From Oscillospiraceae bacterium (GTDB lineage Bacteria; Bacillota; Clostridia; Oscillospirales; Ruminococcaceae), in NCBI GenBank assembly GCA_017472375.1, contig JAFUQL010000064.1, positions 1-6,986 of the forward strand: a stretch of 6,986 nt of DNA. Direction: 5' to 3'. The notes under the pieces were generated by a model that searched no databases, was not told the DNA's origin, and was given only the letters and a program-made list of their open reading frames with translations. A program made the position numbers and the translations under genes. Of this stretch, positions 1-5,055 are shown piece after piece (within the stretch, counting starts at the first letter, position 1; every line of letters begins with the position of its first letter).

Positions 1-686
1 AACTGGAATGCATCATCCTGCCCATCACCGAGGCGGAAAAGGTCCCGGAGGCCCTGCGCGGCAGGGTCATTCTGGAGCTGCCCCGGGTGATGTTCGGCGG
101 GCTGGAGGAGCAGACCCGCGCCCGGATGCTGGCGGTCAAGGACGCCGGCTTTATGGGGGTGGAGGGCTCCAACATCGCCCATGTGCGGCTGGCGAAGGAG
201 TGCGGATTGCCCCTGTTCGGCGGCTTCGGCTGGAACGTGACCAACCACGTCTCGGCGGCGCAGTATGCGGAGCTGGGGGCGCAGAGCGTCACCCTCCTGC
301 CCGAGGTGCTGGCCGAGGACATGGCTTTCATCGCCCCGGGCGTGCCCACCGGTGCGCTGGTGTACGGGCATATGCCCCTGATGGTCACCCGCGCCTGCCC
401 CCTGCACAACCGCCACACCTGCCAGAGCTGCCCCCGGCGGGGCACCCTCACCGATCGCAAGGGCAGAGTGTTTCAGGTGCGGTGCGGCCACGGGGTGCGC
501 ACCATTTACAACCCGGTGCCCATCTACATGGGGGACAAGCCTGGCGCCCTGCCGGTGGACTTCGGCGTGGCCTACTTCACGGTGGAGGACCCCCGCCGGG
601 CCCAGAAGGTACTGGAGCTGCTGGAGGTGCGCGCGCCCTTTGACGGCGAGTTCACCCGCGGCCTGTACTTTAAGGGCACCCAGTGA
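1..686 (+). CDS. U32 family (collagenase-like) protein, C-terminal part
   Basis: This is the 3' end of a gene that begins before the window; codons run from base 3 to the TGA at 684-686, giving about 227 residues. The sequence reads like the C-terminal TIM-barrel-type half of a long U32/DUF3656 protein: stretches resembling 'FGGFGWNVTNH' and 'VTLLPEVLAED', then 'VYGHMPLMVTRACPLH'. A cysteine cluster follows, with Cys codons at 396, 420, 429 and 483, interleaved with 'TLTDRKGRVFQVRC'. Family members of this kind (RlhA, TrhP) carry out prephenate-dependent hydroxylation of rRNA or tRNA and carry four conserved cysteines thought to hold an Fe-S cluster; the old 'peptidase' name is probably misleading. 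Which RNA this one modifies cannot be decided from the fragment. The next gene begins 17 nt downstream, so the two are probably cotranscribed. Family assignment is fairly secure; the RNA-modification role is inferred. Confidence 0.82.
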   Translation, partial: LECIILPITEAEKVPEALRGRVILELPRVMFGGLEEQTRARMLAVKDAGFMGVEGSNIAHVRLAKECGLPLFGGFGWNVTNHVSAAQYAELGAQSVTLLPEVLAEDMAFIAPGVPTGALVYGHMPLMVTRACPLHNRHTCQSCPRRGTLTDRKGRVFQVRCGHGVRTIYNPVPIYMGDKPGALPVDFGVAYFTVEDPRRAQKVLELLEVRAPFDGEFTRGLYFKGTQ

Positions 687-688
687 CC

Positions 689-695
689 GGAGGAG
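689..695 (+). promoter_or_regulatory. Ribosome binding site of the nucleotidyltransferase-like gene
   Basis: GGAGGAG lies 8 nt before the ATG at 704. It favours that ATG over the in-frame GTG at 683, which overlaps the upstream TGA but has no such site in front of it. Confidence 0.75.
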
Positions 696-703
696 CGACC
701 GGA

Positions 704-1195
704 ATGGAACATACGACCGAACACAAGCTGAGCGTGCTGGCCCGGGTGGCCCGCACTCTGAACGAACACGAGCTGAGCTGGGCCCTGGCCTCCTCGGTGG
801 TGCTGTACTTCAACGGCGTCGCAGAGGAGTTCCACGATCTGGACATCATGGTGGATGAGGCGCACTTTGATGCGGCAGCGGAGGCGCTGGCCGCATTGGG
901 CGAGCAGCATCAGCCGGTGCTTCTGCCGGATAAGTATGCCACAAAGCGCTTCACCAAATTCACGGTGGACGGGGTGGAGATCGACCTGATGGGCGGCTTT
1001 GCCATCGTGCGGGGCGGGGCGGTGTATCATTTCCCCATGACCCCGGACACGGTGGAACGCACCGTGCAGGTGCAGGGGCAGGCCGTGCCCCTGCAGTGGC
1101 TGGAGCTGTGGCGGCGCTGCTACGAATTGATGGGCCGTGCTGCCCGGGTGGAGAGCATCGACCGCTTTCTGGAAGAACGGAGGGGACACAGTTGA
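704..1195 (+). CDS. Nucleotidyltransferase-like protein of unknown function
   Basis: A 163-residue soluble protein. Its layout resembles a minimal nucleotidyltransferase fold. A helix and turn ('WALASSVVLYFNGV', residues 26-39) sit where the family has its G-S motif. They are followed by the acidic pair in 'HDLDIMV' (Asp45, Asp47) and a possible third carboxylate in 'DGVEIDLMGG' (Asp94). The C-terminal part ('LWRRCYELMGR') resembles the helical tail of small Firmicute proteins annotated as nucleotidyltransferase-domain or AbiEii-like. The usual Gly of the G-S motif is Ala29/Ser30 here, so activity is uncertain. ATG 704 is chosen because of its ribosome site; GTG 683 would add seven residues and overlap the previous gene. 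The stop overlaps the TTG start of dut. No toxin or antitoxin partner is visible beside it, which argues against a simple AbiE-type pair. Substrate unknown. Confidence 0.7.
   Translation: MEHTTEHKLSVLARVARTLNEHELSWALASSVVLYFNGVAEEFHDLDIMVDEAHFDAAAEALAALGEQHQPVLLPDKYATKRFTKFTVDGVEIDLMGGFAIVRGGAVYHFPMTPDTVERTVQVQGQAVPLQWLELWRRCYELMGRAARVESIDRFLEERRGHS
1179..1185 (+). promoter_or_regulatory. Ribosome binding site deciding the TTG start of dut
   Basis: GGAGGGG lies 6 nt before the TTG at 1192, inside the 3' end of the preceding gene. It supports the non-ATG start; the in-frame ATGs further upstream lie within the neighbouring gene and would add a non-dUTPase leader. Confidence 0.7.
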
Positions 1196-1635
1196 ATCCC
1201 ACGGTACATTTTAAATTGCTGCATCCGGCGGCCAAGGCCCCGGTGTACGCCACCCCCGGCGCCGCCGCGGCCGACCTGCACGCGGTGCTGGACGAGCCGC
1301 TGACCCTGGAACCCGGCGGGCGGGCCATGGTGCCCACCGGCATTGCCATCCAGCTTCCCGGTGCGCAGTGGGTGGCGCTGGTGTGTGCCCGCAGCGGCCT
1401 TGCGGTGAAGCACGGGCTGACCCTGTCCAACGGCATCGGGGTCATCGACTCGGACTACCGGGGCGAGATCAAGGTGGGTCTGGTGAATCTGGGCCATGCG
1501 GCCTACACCCTGCAGCCCGGCGAGCGGCTGGCGCAGCTGATGGTGATGCCGGTGGCGCAGGCGGCCTTTGTGCAGGCCGAAACGCTGGATGAGACCGACC
1601 GGGGCGCGGGGGGCTTCGGCTCCACCGGGCGGTGA
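1192..1635 (+). CDS. dut: dUTP diphosphatase (dUTPase)
   Basis: A 147-residue cytoplasmic enzyme that hydrolyses dUTP to dUMP and pyrophosphate, keeping uracil out of DNA and feeding dTMP synthesis. All five motifs of the homotrimeric family are present. Motif 1 is near residues 22-31 ('PGAAAADLHA', Asp28). Motif 2 is 'ARSGLA' (66-71). Motif 3 is 'NGIGVIDSDYRGEI' (80-93), with the expected catalytic Asp86 and uracil-selecting Tyr89. Motif 4 is 'GERLAQLMV' (110-118). The C-terminal motif 5 is 'RGAGGFGSTGR' (137-147), the arm that closes over a neighbouring subunit's site. Length matches the bacterial trimeric type. The TTG start at 1192 overlaps the upstream stop as TTGA, so translation is probably coupled. 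The gene likely ends the transcription unit coming from the left, since a hairpin and a possible promoter follow. Confidence 0.96.
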   Translation: MNPTVHFKLLHPAAKAPVYATPGAAAADLHAVLDEPLTLEPGGRAMVPTGIAIQLPGAQWVALVCARSGLAVKHGLTLSNGIGVIDSDYRGEIKVGLVNLGHAAYTLQPGERLAQLMVMPVAQAAFVQAETLDETDRGAGGFGSTGR

Positions 1636-1668
1636 GGACACAAAAAAACAGAACTGCCCGGAAAAAGT

Positions 1669-1700
1669 TTGAAATATCCCGCGCACCAGATTCGTATGAT
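1669..1700 (+). promoter_or_regulatory. Possible promoter upstream of maf
   Basis: A -35-like TTGAAA (1669-1674) and a -10-like TATGAT (1695-1700) lie in an AT-richer gap between dut and maf. The 20-bp spacer is longer than the usual 16-18, so the pairing is weak; the -10 element alone is the better part of the call. Transcription would begin near 1706-1708, at the foot of the hairpin described next. Confidence 0.35.
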
Positions 1701-1705
1701 AACAC

Positions 1706-1742
1706 AGGAGGGCCGTGCCGCCGCTTGCGGTGCGGCCCTCTT
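1706..1742 (+). promoter_or_regulatory. Strong GC-rich hairpin between dut and maf
   Basis: Bases 1708-1721 pair with 1727-1740 over 14 bp, with two G-T wobbles (1716/1732, 1717/1731) and a 5-nt loop CGCTT. Two further weak pairs (1707/1741, 1706/1742) are possible at the base. Only two T residues follow (TTACA), so it is a poor intrinsic terminator on its own. It may partly terminate the upstream operon, or form the 5'-end stem of a maf transcript, since it begins where the possible promoter would start RNA. Confidence 0.6.
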
Positions 1743-1763
1743 ACAGAGAAAGGATATACCGCC

Positions 1764-2327
1764 ATGGATCTGATCCTTGCATCGGCCAGCCCCCGCCGCC
1801 GGGAGCTGATGGGGCTCATTGCCCCGGATTTCATCGTGGAGACCAGCGATGTGGACGAGAGCGGCATCACCGCCGCGACCCCGGCGCTGCTGGCGCAGGA
1901 GCTGGCCACGGCCAAGTGCCGCGCCGTGGCGGCGCACCACCCCCAGGCTGTGGTCATCGGCTGTGACACGGTGGTGGAGTGCGCCGGCGAGGTGTTCGGC
2001 AAGCCCCGCGACCGGGATGACCTGCTGCGGATGCTGCGGGCGCTCTCCGGGCGGGAGCACTGGGTGCACACCGGTGTGTGCATCGCCCATCCCGGCGGGC
2101 AGCACGCCTTTGCCGCCACCACCGGGGTGCGCTTTTACCCCATCCCTGAGGACTGGATGGAGCGGTATGCCGCCACCGACGAGCCCTGGGACAAGGCGGG
2201 CGGCTATGCCATTCAGGGCGCTGCAGCCCTGTGGTGCGAGGGGCTGAACGGCTGCTATTACAACGTGATGGGCCTGCCGGTGAGCCGACTTGCACAGGAA
2301 CTGGCACAAATCATGGAAAAATATTGA
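1764..2327 (+). CDS. maf: Maf-type nucleoside triphosphate pyrophosphatase
   Basis: A 187-residue cytoplasmic Maf/HAM1-fold protein that cleaves NTPs or modified NTPs to the monophosphate and pyrophosphate. Recognised motifs, in order: the phosphate-binding 'LASASPRRREL' (5-15), 'ETSDVDES' (26-33), 'IGCDTVV' (65-71) with the catalytic-type Asp68, 'GKPRD' (79-83), 'LSGREHWVHTGV' (94-105), 'DEPWDKAGGYAIQG' (139-152), and 'GCYYNVMGLP' (163-172). The DKAGGYAIQG form matches the YhdE/dTTP-UTP branch better than the YceF branch, but specificity is inferred. The start at ATG 1764 has AAGGA at 1750-1754 with 9 nt spacing and places the LASASPRR motif at the extreme N terminus, as is normal. Maf directly before mreB is a common bacterial arrangement, and overproduction of the Bacillus homologue blocks septation. 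Here a separate promoter lies between maf and mreB. Confidence 0.95.
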   Translation: MDLILASASPRRRELMGLIAPDFIVETSDVDESGITAATPALLAQELATAKCRAVAAHHPQAVVIGCDTVVECAGEVFGKPRDRDDLLRMLRALSGREHWVHTGVCIAHPGGQHAFAATTGVRFYPIPEDWMERYAATDEPWDKAGGYAIQGAAALWCEGLNGCYYNVMGLPVSRLAQELAQIMEKY

Positions 2328-2355
2328 AGAAACTGAAAAATTCCCGCGCAGAGCG

Positions 2356-2384
2356 TTGAGAAACACAAAACTTGCGGTTATAAT
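2356..2384 (+). promoter_or_regulatory. Housekeeping (sigma-A type) promoter for mreB
   Basis: TTGAGA (2356-2361) and a perfect TATAAT (2379-2384) are separated by 17 bp, close to the consensus. RNA should start near 2390-2392, leaving a leader of about 109 nt before mreB. It probably drives mreB and, by readthrough, mreC, mreD and the PBP gene. Confidence 0.85.
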
Positions 2385-2401
2385 AAGACCGTGGAATTAG
2401 G

Positions 2402-2426
2402 CGAAGTGCTGCAGGGCGGCCCTTCG
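2402..2426 (+). promoter_or_regulatory. First hairpin of the mreB leader
   Basis: CGAAG (2402-2406) pairs with CTTCG (2422-2426). After a T/C mismatch (2407/2421), GCTG (2408-2411) pairs with CGGC (2417-2420), including one T-G wobble, around the loop CAGGG. No known riboswitch class was recognised. Confidence 0.45.
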
Positions 2427-2433
2427 TTTGCAC

Positions 2434-2459
2434 CGCTCGGCGAAAAAACCGCCGGAGCG
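2434..2459 (+). promoter_or_regulatory. Second hairpin of the mreB leader
   Basis: CGCTC and GGCG (2434-2442) pair with CGCC (2450-2453) and GAGCG (2455-2459). G2454 is bulged and the loop is A-rich (2443-2449). No T-tract follows, so it is not a terminator; its role is unknown. Confidence 0.5.
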
Positions 2460-2480
2460 CCATAGAGAGAGGATAACTGA

Positions 2481-2487
2481 GAAGGAG
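2481..2487 (+). promoter_or_regulatory. Ribosome binding site of mreB
   Basis: GAAGGAG ends 12 nt before ATG 2500 and 18 nt before a second in-frame ATG at 2506. The spacing is somewhat long but favours the first ATG. Confidence 0.6.
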
Positions 2488-2499
2488 TTCAGAAAAATC

Positions 2500-3522
2500 A
2501 TGAGTATGTTTGGCAAAGACATCGGCATCGACCTGGGTACCGCCAATACCCTGGTGTACCTGCGCGGCAAGGGCGTCATCATGCGCGAGCCCTCTGTGGT
2601 GGCCGTGGATACCAAGACCGACGACGTGCGCGGCGTGGGCGCGGAGGCGAAGGCCATGATCGGCCGTACCCCCGGCAACATCGTGGCGGTGCGCCCCCTG
2701 AAGGACGGCGTCATCGCGGACTACGACATCACCGCCAATATGCTGGCCCACTTCATCAAGCGTGTGTGCGGCAAGCACAAGTTCTTCGGCCCCCGTGTGG
2801 TCATCTGCATCCCCTCCGGTGTTACCGAGGTGGAGCGCCGTGCTGTGCGTGAGGCCAGCCTGCGCGCCGGCGCCCGCCAGGTCAGCCTGATCGAGGAGCC
2901 CATGGCCGCGGCCATCGGCGCCGGCCTGCCCATCAGCGAGCCCATCGGCAGCATAATCGTGGACATCGGCGGCGGCACCAGCGAGGTGGCCGTGATCTCC
3001 CTGGGCGGCATCGTGGCGGCCCGCAGCGTGCGCGTGGGCGGCGACGAGTTCGACCAGTCCATCATCGCTTACATCAAGCGCAAGTACAACCTGCTGATCG
3101 GTGAGCGCACCGCCGAGCAGATCAAGATCGAGATCGGTTCTGCCTATCCCCAGGCCGAGGAGACCAACATGGAGATCAAGGGCCGCAACCTGGTGGACGG
3201 CCTGCCCAAGAACATCACCATCGGCAGCGAGGAGATCCGCGAGGCCCTGGGCGAGAGCTTGGAGAAGGTGGTCGAGGCCGTGAAGGAGACCCTGGAGCAG
3301 ACTCCCCCCGAGCTGGCCGCCGACATCATCGACCACGGCATCATGCTCAGCGGCGGCGGCGCTCTGCTGCGCGGCCTGGATACCCTGATCTCCAACGAGA
3401 CCGGCATCGACGTGCATGTGGCCGAGACCCCGCTGGACTGCGTGGCCCTGGGCACCGGTGCTGTGCTGGATCACATCGACAAGCTGGGCGACGTGCTGGA
3501 CTCCAACAGCAGCCACTTCTAA
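2500..3522 (+). CDS. mreB: Rod-shape-determining protein MreB (bacterial actin)
   Basis: A 340-residue actin-fold ATPase that polymerises into membrane-bound filaments and orients the elongation machinery. Visible signatures: phosphate-1 loop 'IGIDLGTANTLVY' (8-20), 'LIEEPMAAAIGAGLP' (from residue 130, with the catalytic-type Glu), phosphate-2 loop 'VDIGGGTSEVAVIS' (154-167), and the adenosine motif 'SGGGALLRGLD' (284-294). Length is typical for MreB/Mbl. Paralogues such as Mbl cannot be excluded from sequence alone, but mreC and mreD directly downstream favour MreB. ATG 2500 is chosen by the ribosome site and because the protein then opens 'MSMFGKDIGIDLG' as usual; a TTG at 2428 would add an atypical leader lying in the structured 5' region. 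Every arginine codon I read is CGC or CGT, unlike the mixed use in neighbouring genes, consistent with high expression. Confidence 0.97.
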   Translation: MSMFGKDIGIDLGTANTLVYLRGKGVIMREPSVVAVDTKTDDVRGVGAEAKAMIGRTPGNIVAVRPLKDGVIADYDITANMLAHFIKRVCGKHKFFGPRVVICIPSGVTEVERRAVREASLRAGARQVSLIEEPMAAAIGAGLPISEPIGSIIVDIGGGTSEVAVISLGGIVAARSVRVGGDEFDQSIIAYIKRKYNLLIGERTAEQIKIEIGSAYPQAEETNMEIKGRNLVDGLPKNITIGSEEIREALGESLEKVVEAVKETLEQTPPELAADIIDHGIMLSGGGALLRGLDTLISNETGIDVHVAETPLDCVALGTGAVLDHIDKLGDVLDSNSSHF

Positions 3523-3532
3523 ATGTATATCC

Positions 3533-3588
3533 GCGGGCGGCTTGAATCCGGCAGGGGACACCCCGGCCGGGCGGGCTGCCCGCTTTTT
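3533..3588 (+). terminator. Terminator-like structure between mreB and mreC
   Basis: Two alternative foldings both end at 3583, directly before TTTTT (3584-3588). One is a short stem, GCGGG (3571-3575) with CCCGC (3579-3583) and a 3-nt loop. The other is a 9-bp stem, 3533-3541 with 3575-3583 (one G-T wobble), enclosing a GGGG-ACA-CCCC hairpin at 3554-3564. Because mreC, mreD and the PBP gene have no clear promoter of their own here, this is more likely a partial terminator that lowers downstream expression than a full stop. Confidence 0.5.
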
Positions 3589-3619
3589 ACAACACCCTGC
3601 GGAAGGGGGACCCGGATCA

Positions 3620-4450
3620 ATGAAAGATTTTTATTCCACCGGCAAGTTCAAGGCGCTGCTGGCCCTTGCGGTGGTGCTGGCCGGCATGATGGCGTGGGCC
3701 GGCGCGAACAACCGGCTCACCGCCGCACCCCAGGAGCTGCTGGGCGCTGCGGTCGCGCCTTTTCAGAAGGTGAGCGCCCTGCTCAGTGAGGGCGTGGGCG
3801 GCATTGTGACCAAATACACCCAGATCGACGCCATCCTTGCCGAAAACGAGGAGCTCAAGCAGGAGAACTACGAGCTGCGGGAGAAGCTGGTGGATTACGA
3901 CCGTTTGAAGGCTGAGAACGAGGCCTTCCGGGATCTGAACAACATCCGCGAGCAGAACCCCCAGTTTGAGTATGCCTCGGCCTTCGTCAGCGGCCGCGAC
4001 CCGCTGGATCAGTTCGGTGGCTTCACGGTGGATGCGGGCAGCACCGACGGTGTGGAAAAGGGCGACGTGGTGGTGAGCGACAAGGGCTATCTGGTGGGCC
4101 TTGTGCTGGACACCGGCCTCACCTCCTCCAAGGTGCTGACCGTGCTCAGCCCCAGCCTGAATGCCGCGGGCGTGGTCAGCCGCACCCGGGACAACGGCAT
4201 CCTCACCGGCGACAGCGCCTACAGCCCCGAAGGGCTGACCACCTTTACCAATCTGCCCCGGGACACGCTGGCCACGGTAGGCGATGAGATCATCACCACC
4301 GGCCTGGGCGAGGTGTTCCCGGCCAACATTCTGGTGGGCACCGTGCAGGAGCTGGTGCCCGAGGCCAGCGGCAAATCCACCGTGGCGGTGGTGCGCCCCG
4401 GCGAGGACATTATGACCCTGAAGCATGTGCAGATCATCATCGAGCGGTGA
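3620..4450 (+). CDS. mreC: Rod-shape-determining protein MreC
   Basis: A 276-residue bitopic membrane protein of the elongasome; in characterised systems it binds and activates PBP2 and links it to MreB and MreD. A short basic N terminus precedes one transmembrane helix (about residues 10-28). A heptad-rich coiled coil follows (about 62-107, containing 'ILAENEELKQENYELREKL'), used for dimerisation. The extracellular beta domain runs to the end and includes the family motif region 'DPLDQFGGFTVDAGSTDGV', then 'GDVVVSDKGYLVGLV'. The C-terminal strand 'LKHVQIIIER' matches the usual family ending. ATG 3620 follows GGAAGGGGGA (3601-3610) by 9 nt; an upstream in-frame extension would run into mreB and is not credible. 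It lies 97 nt after mreB, with the terminator-like element between, and 37 nt before mreD. Confidence 0.95.
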   Translation: MKDFYSTGKFKALLALAVVLAGMMAWAGANNRLTAAPQELLGAAVAPFQKVSALLSEGVGGIVTKYTQIDAILAENEELKQENYELREKLVDYDRLKAENEAFRDLNNIREQNPQFEYASAFVSGRDPLDQFGGFTVDAGSTDGVEKGDVVVSDKGYLVGLVLDTGLTSSKVLTVLSPSLNAAGVVSRTRDNGILTGDSAYSPEGLTTFTNLPRDTLATVGDEIITTGLGEVFPANILVGTVQELVPEASGKSTVAVVRPGEDIMTLKHVQIIIER

Positions 4451-4470
4451 GCTGCCCATACTGTTTTACG

Positions 4471-4478
4471 AAAGGAGG
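4471..4478 (+). promoter_or_regulatory. Ribosome binding site deciding the GTG start of mreD
   Basis: AAAGGAGG lies 9 nt before GTG 4488, an ideal spacing. The nearest in-frame upstream start lies inside mreC. Confidence 0.8.
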
Positions 4479-4487
4479 CCGCAGGCC

Positions 4488-5018
4488 GTGGAATCAAGAC
4501 GGAAGCGCAATCTGCAGCAGCTGGCCCGCTGGAGCCTGTACAGCCTGCTGCTGCTGGTATGCCTAGCGGCCCAGACCACCCCGGGCTTTCTGGCCATCGG
4601 GTCGGCCAAGCCGGTGTTCATTCTGCCGCTGTGCCTGGCAGTGGCGGTGCGCGAGGGCGAGTACCCCGGGGCATTTTTCGGCGCGGCAGCGGGCCTGATG
4701 TGGGACTTCACCTCCGGCCGGGTGGCCGGTCTGCTGGCGCTGTACCTGCTGGTCCTGTGCTTTGCCGCATCCATTCTGGTGCGGATGTATTTCCGGATCA
4801 CCCGCCCCAATTTTGCCACCATCACCGGGCTGTGTGCCGCGCTGGTGCTCAGCGTGGACTTTCTGTTCTACGACCTGATGCGCAGTTATTCCGGTTCGCT
4901 GGGGCGGTACTTCACCGTGACCCTGCCCACGGCGGTGTTCACCGGCGCGGTGGCGCCTCTGCTGCTGATGGCGGTGGACCGCATCCGGGAAAAGACCACC
5001 CCGGAACCCACCCTGTGA
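4488..5018 (+). CDS. mreD: Rod-shape-determining protein MreD
   Basis: A 176-residue polytopic inner-membrane protein, the third member of the MreBCD complex; it associates with MreC and probably modulates its activation of PBP2. After a basic N terminus ('ESRRKRNLQQLARW') there are about five hydrophobic segments, roughly at residues 15-37, 43-54, 61-72 with 79-98, 110-127, and 144-163. The 'GAFFGAAAGLMWDF' stretch (61-74) fits the conserved glycine-rich segment ending in an acidic residue that is seen across MreD. The family is poorly conserved, so position between mreC and a class B PBP gene carries much of the assignment. It starts on GTG with a strong ribosome site. The C-terminal tail ('EKTTPEPTL') is short and polar. 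Intergenic gaps of 37 nt on both sides suggest cotranscription. Confidence 0.9.
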   Translation: MESRRKRNLQQLARWSLYSLLLLVCLAAQTTPGFLAIGSAKPVFILPLCLAVAVREGEYPGAFFGAAAGLMWDFTSGRVAGLLALYLLVLCFAASILVRMYFRITRPNFATITGLCAALVLSVDFLFYDLMRSYSGSLGRYFTVTLPTAVFTGAVAPLLLMAVDRIREKTTPEPTL

Positions 5019-5036
5019 CCTGGGGCGGGACCCTTG

Positions 5037-5044
5037 AAAGGAGG
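5037..5044 (+). promoter_or_regulatory. Ribosome binding site deciding the TTG start of the PBP gene
   Basis: AAAGGAGG lies 11 nt before TTG 5056. The resulting protein opens with a short basic stretch followed by a membrane helix, as expected for a class B PBP. Confidence 0.65.
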
Positions 5045-5055
5045 CGCAGAACGCC

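Noticed and set aside
8..643. Open frame of 211 codons on the + strand at the left edge
   Set aside because: It is Gly/Ala/Arg/Pro-rich, out of frame with the U32-family coding sequence, and shows no motif; a typical GC-rich shadow.
683..703. GTG at 683 as the start of the nucleotidyltransferase-like gene
   Set aside because: It would overlap the previous stop, but the GGAGGAG site lies after it and is ideally placed for ATG 704.
704..1635. The nucleotidyltransferase-like gene and dut as a toxin-antitoxin or phage-defence pair
   Set aside because: The partner is a complete, canonical dUTPase with all five motifs, and no antitoxin-like DNA-binding protein is nearby. Nothing in the sequence supports a defence role.
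1636..1680. A-rich stretch after dut as an intrinsic terminator
   Set aside because: The only inverted repeat there is a 4-bp AACT/AGTT pair with no T-tract on the + strand, so it cannot act as a terminator.
2311..3561. Open frame of 416 codons on the - strand opposite mreB
   Set aside because: It covers all of mreB in antisense, is low in complexity and contains no domain I recognise; strong codon bias on the + strand explains the lack of stops.
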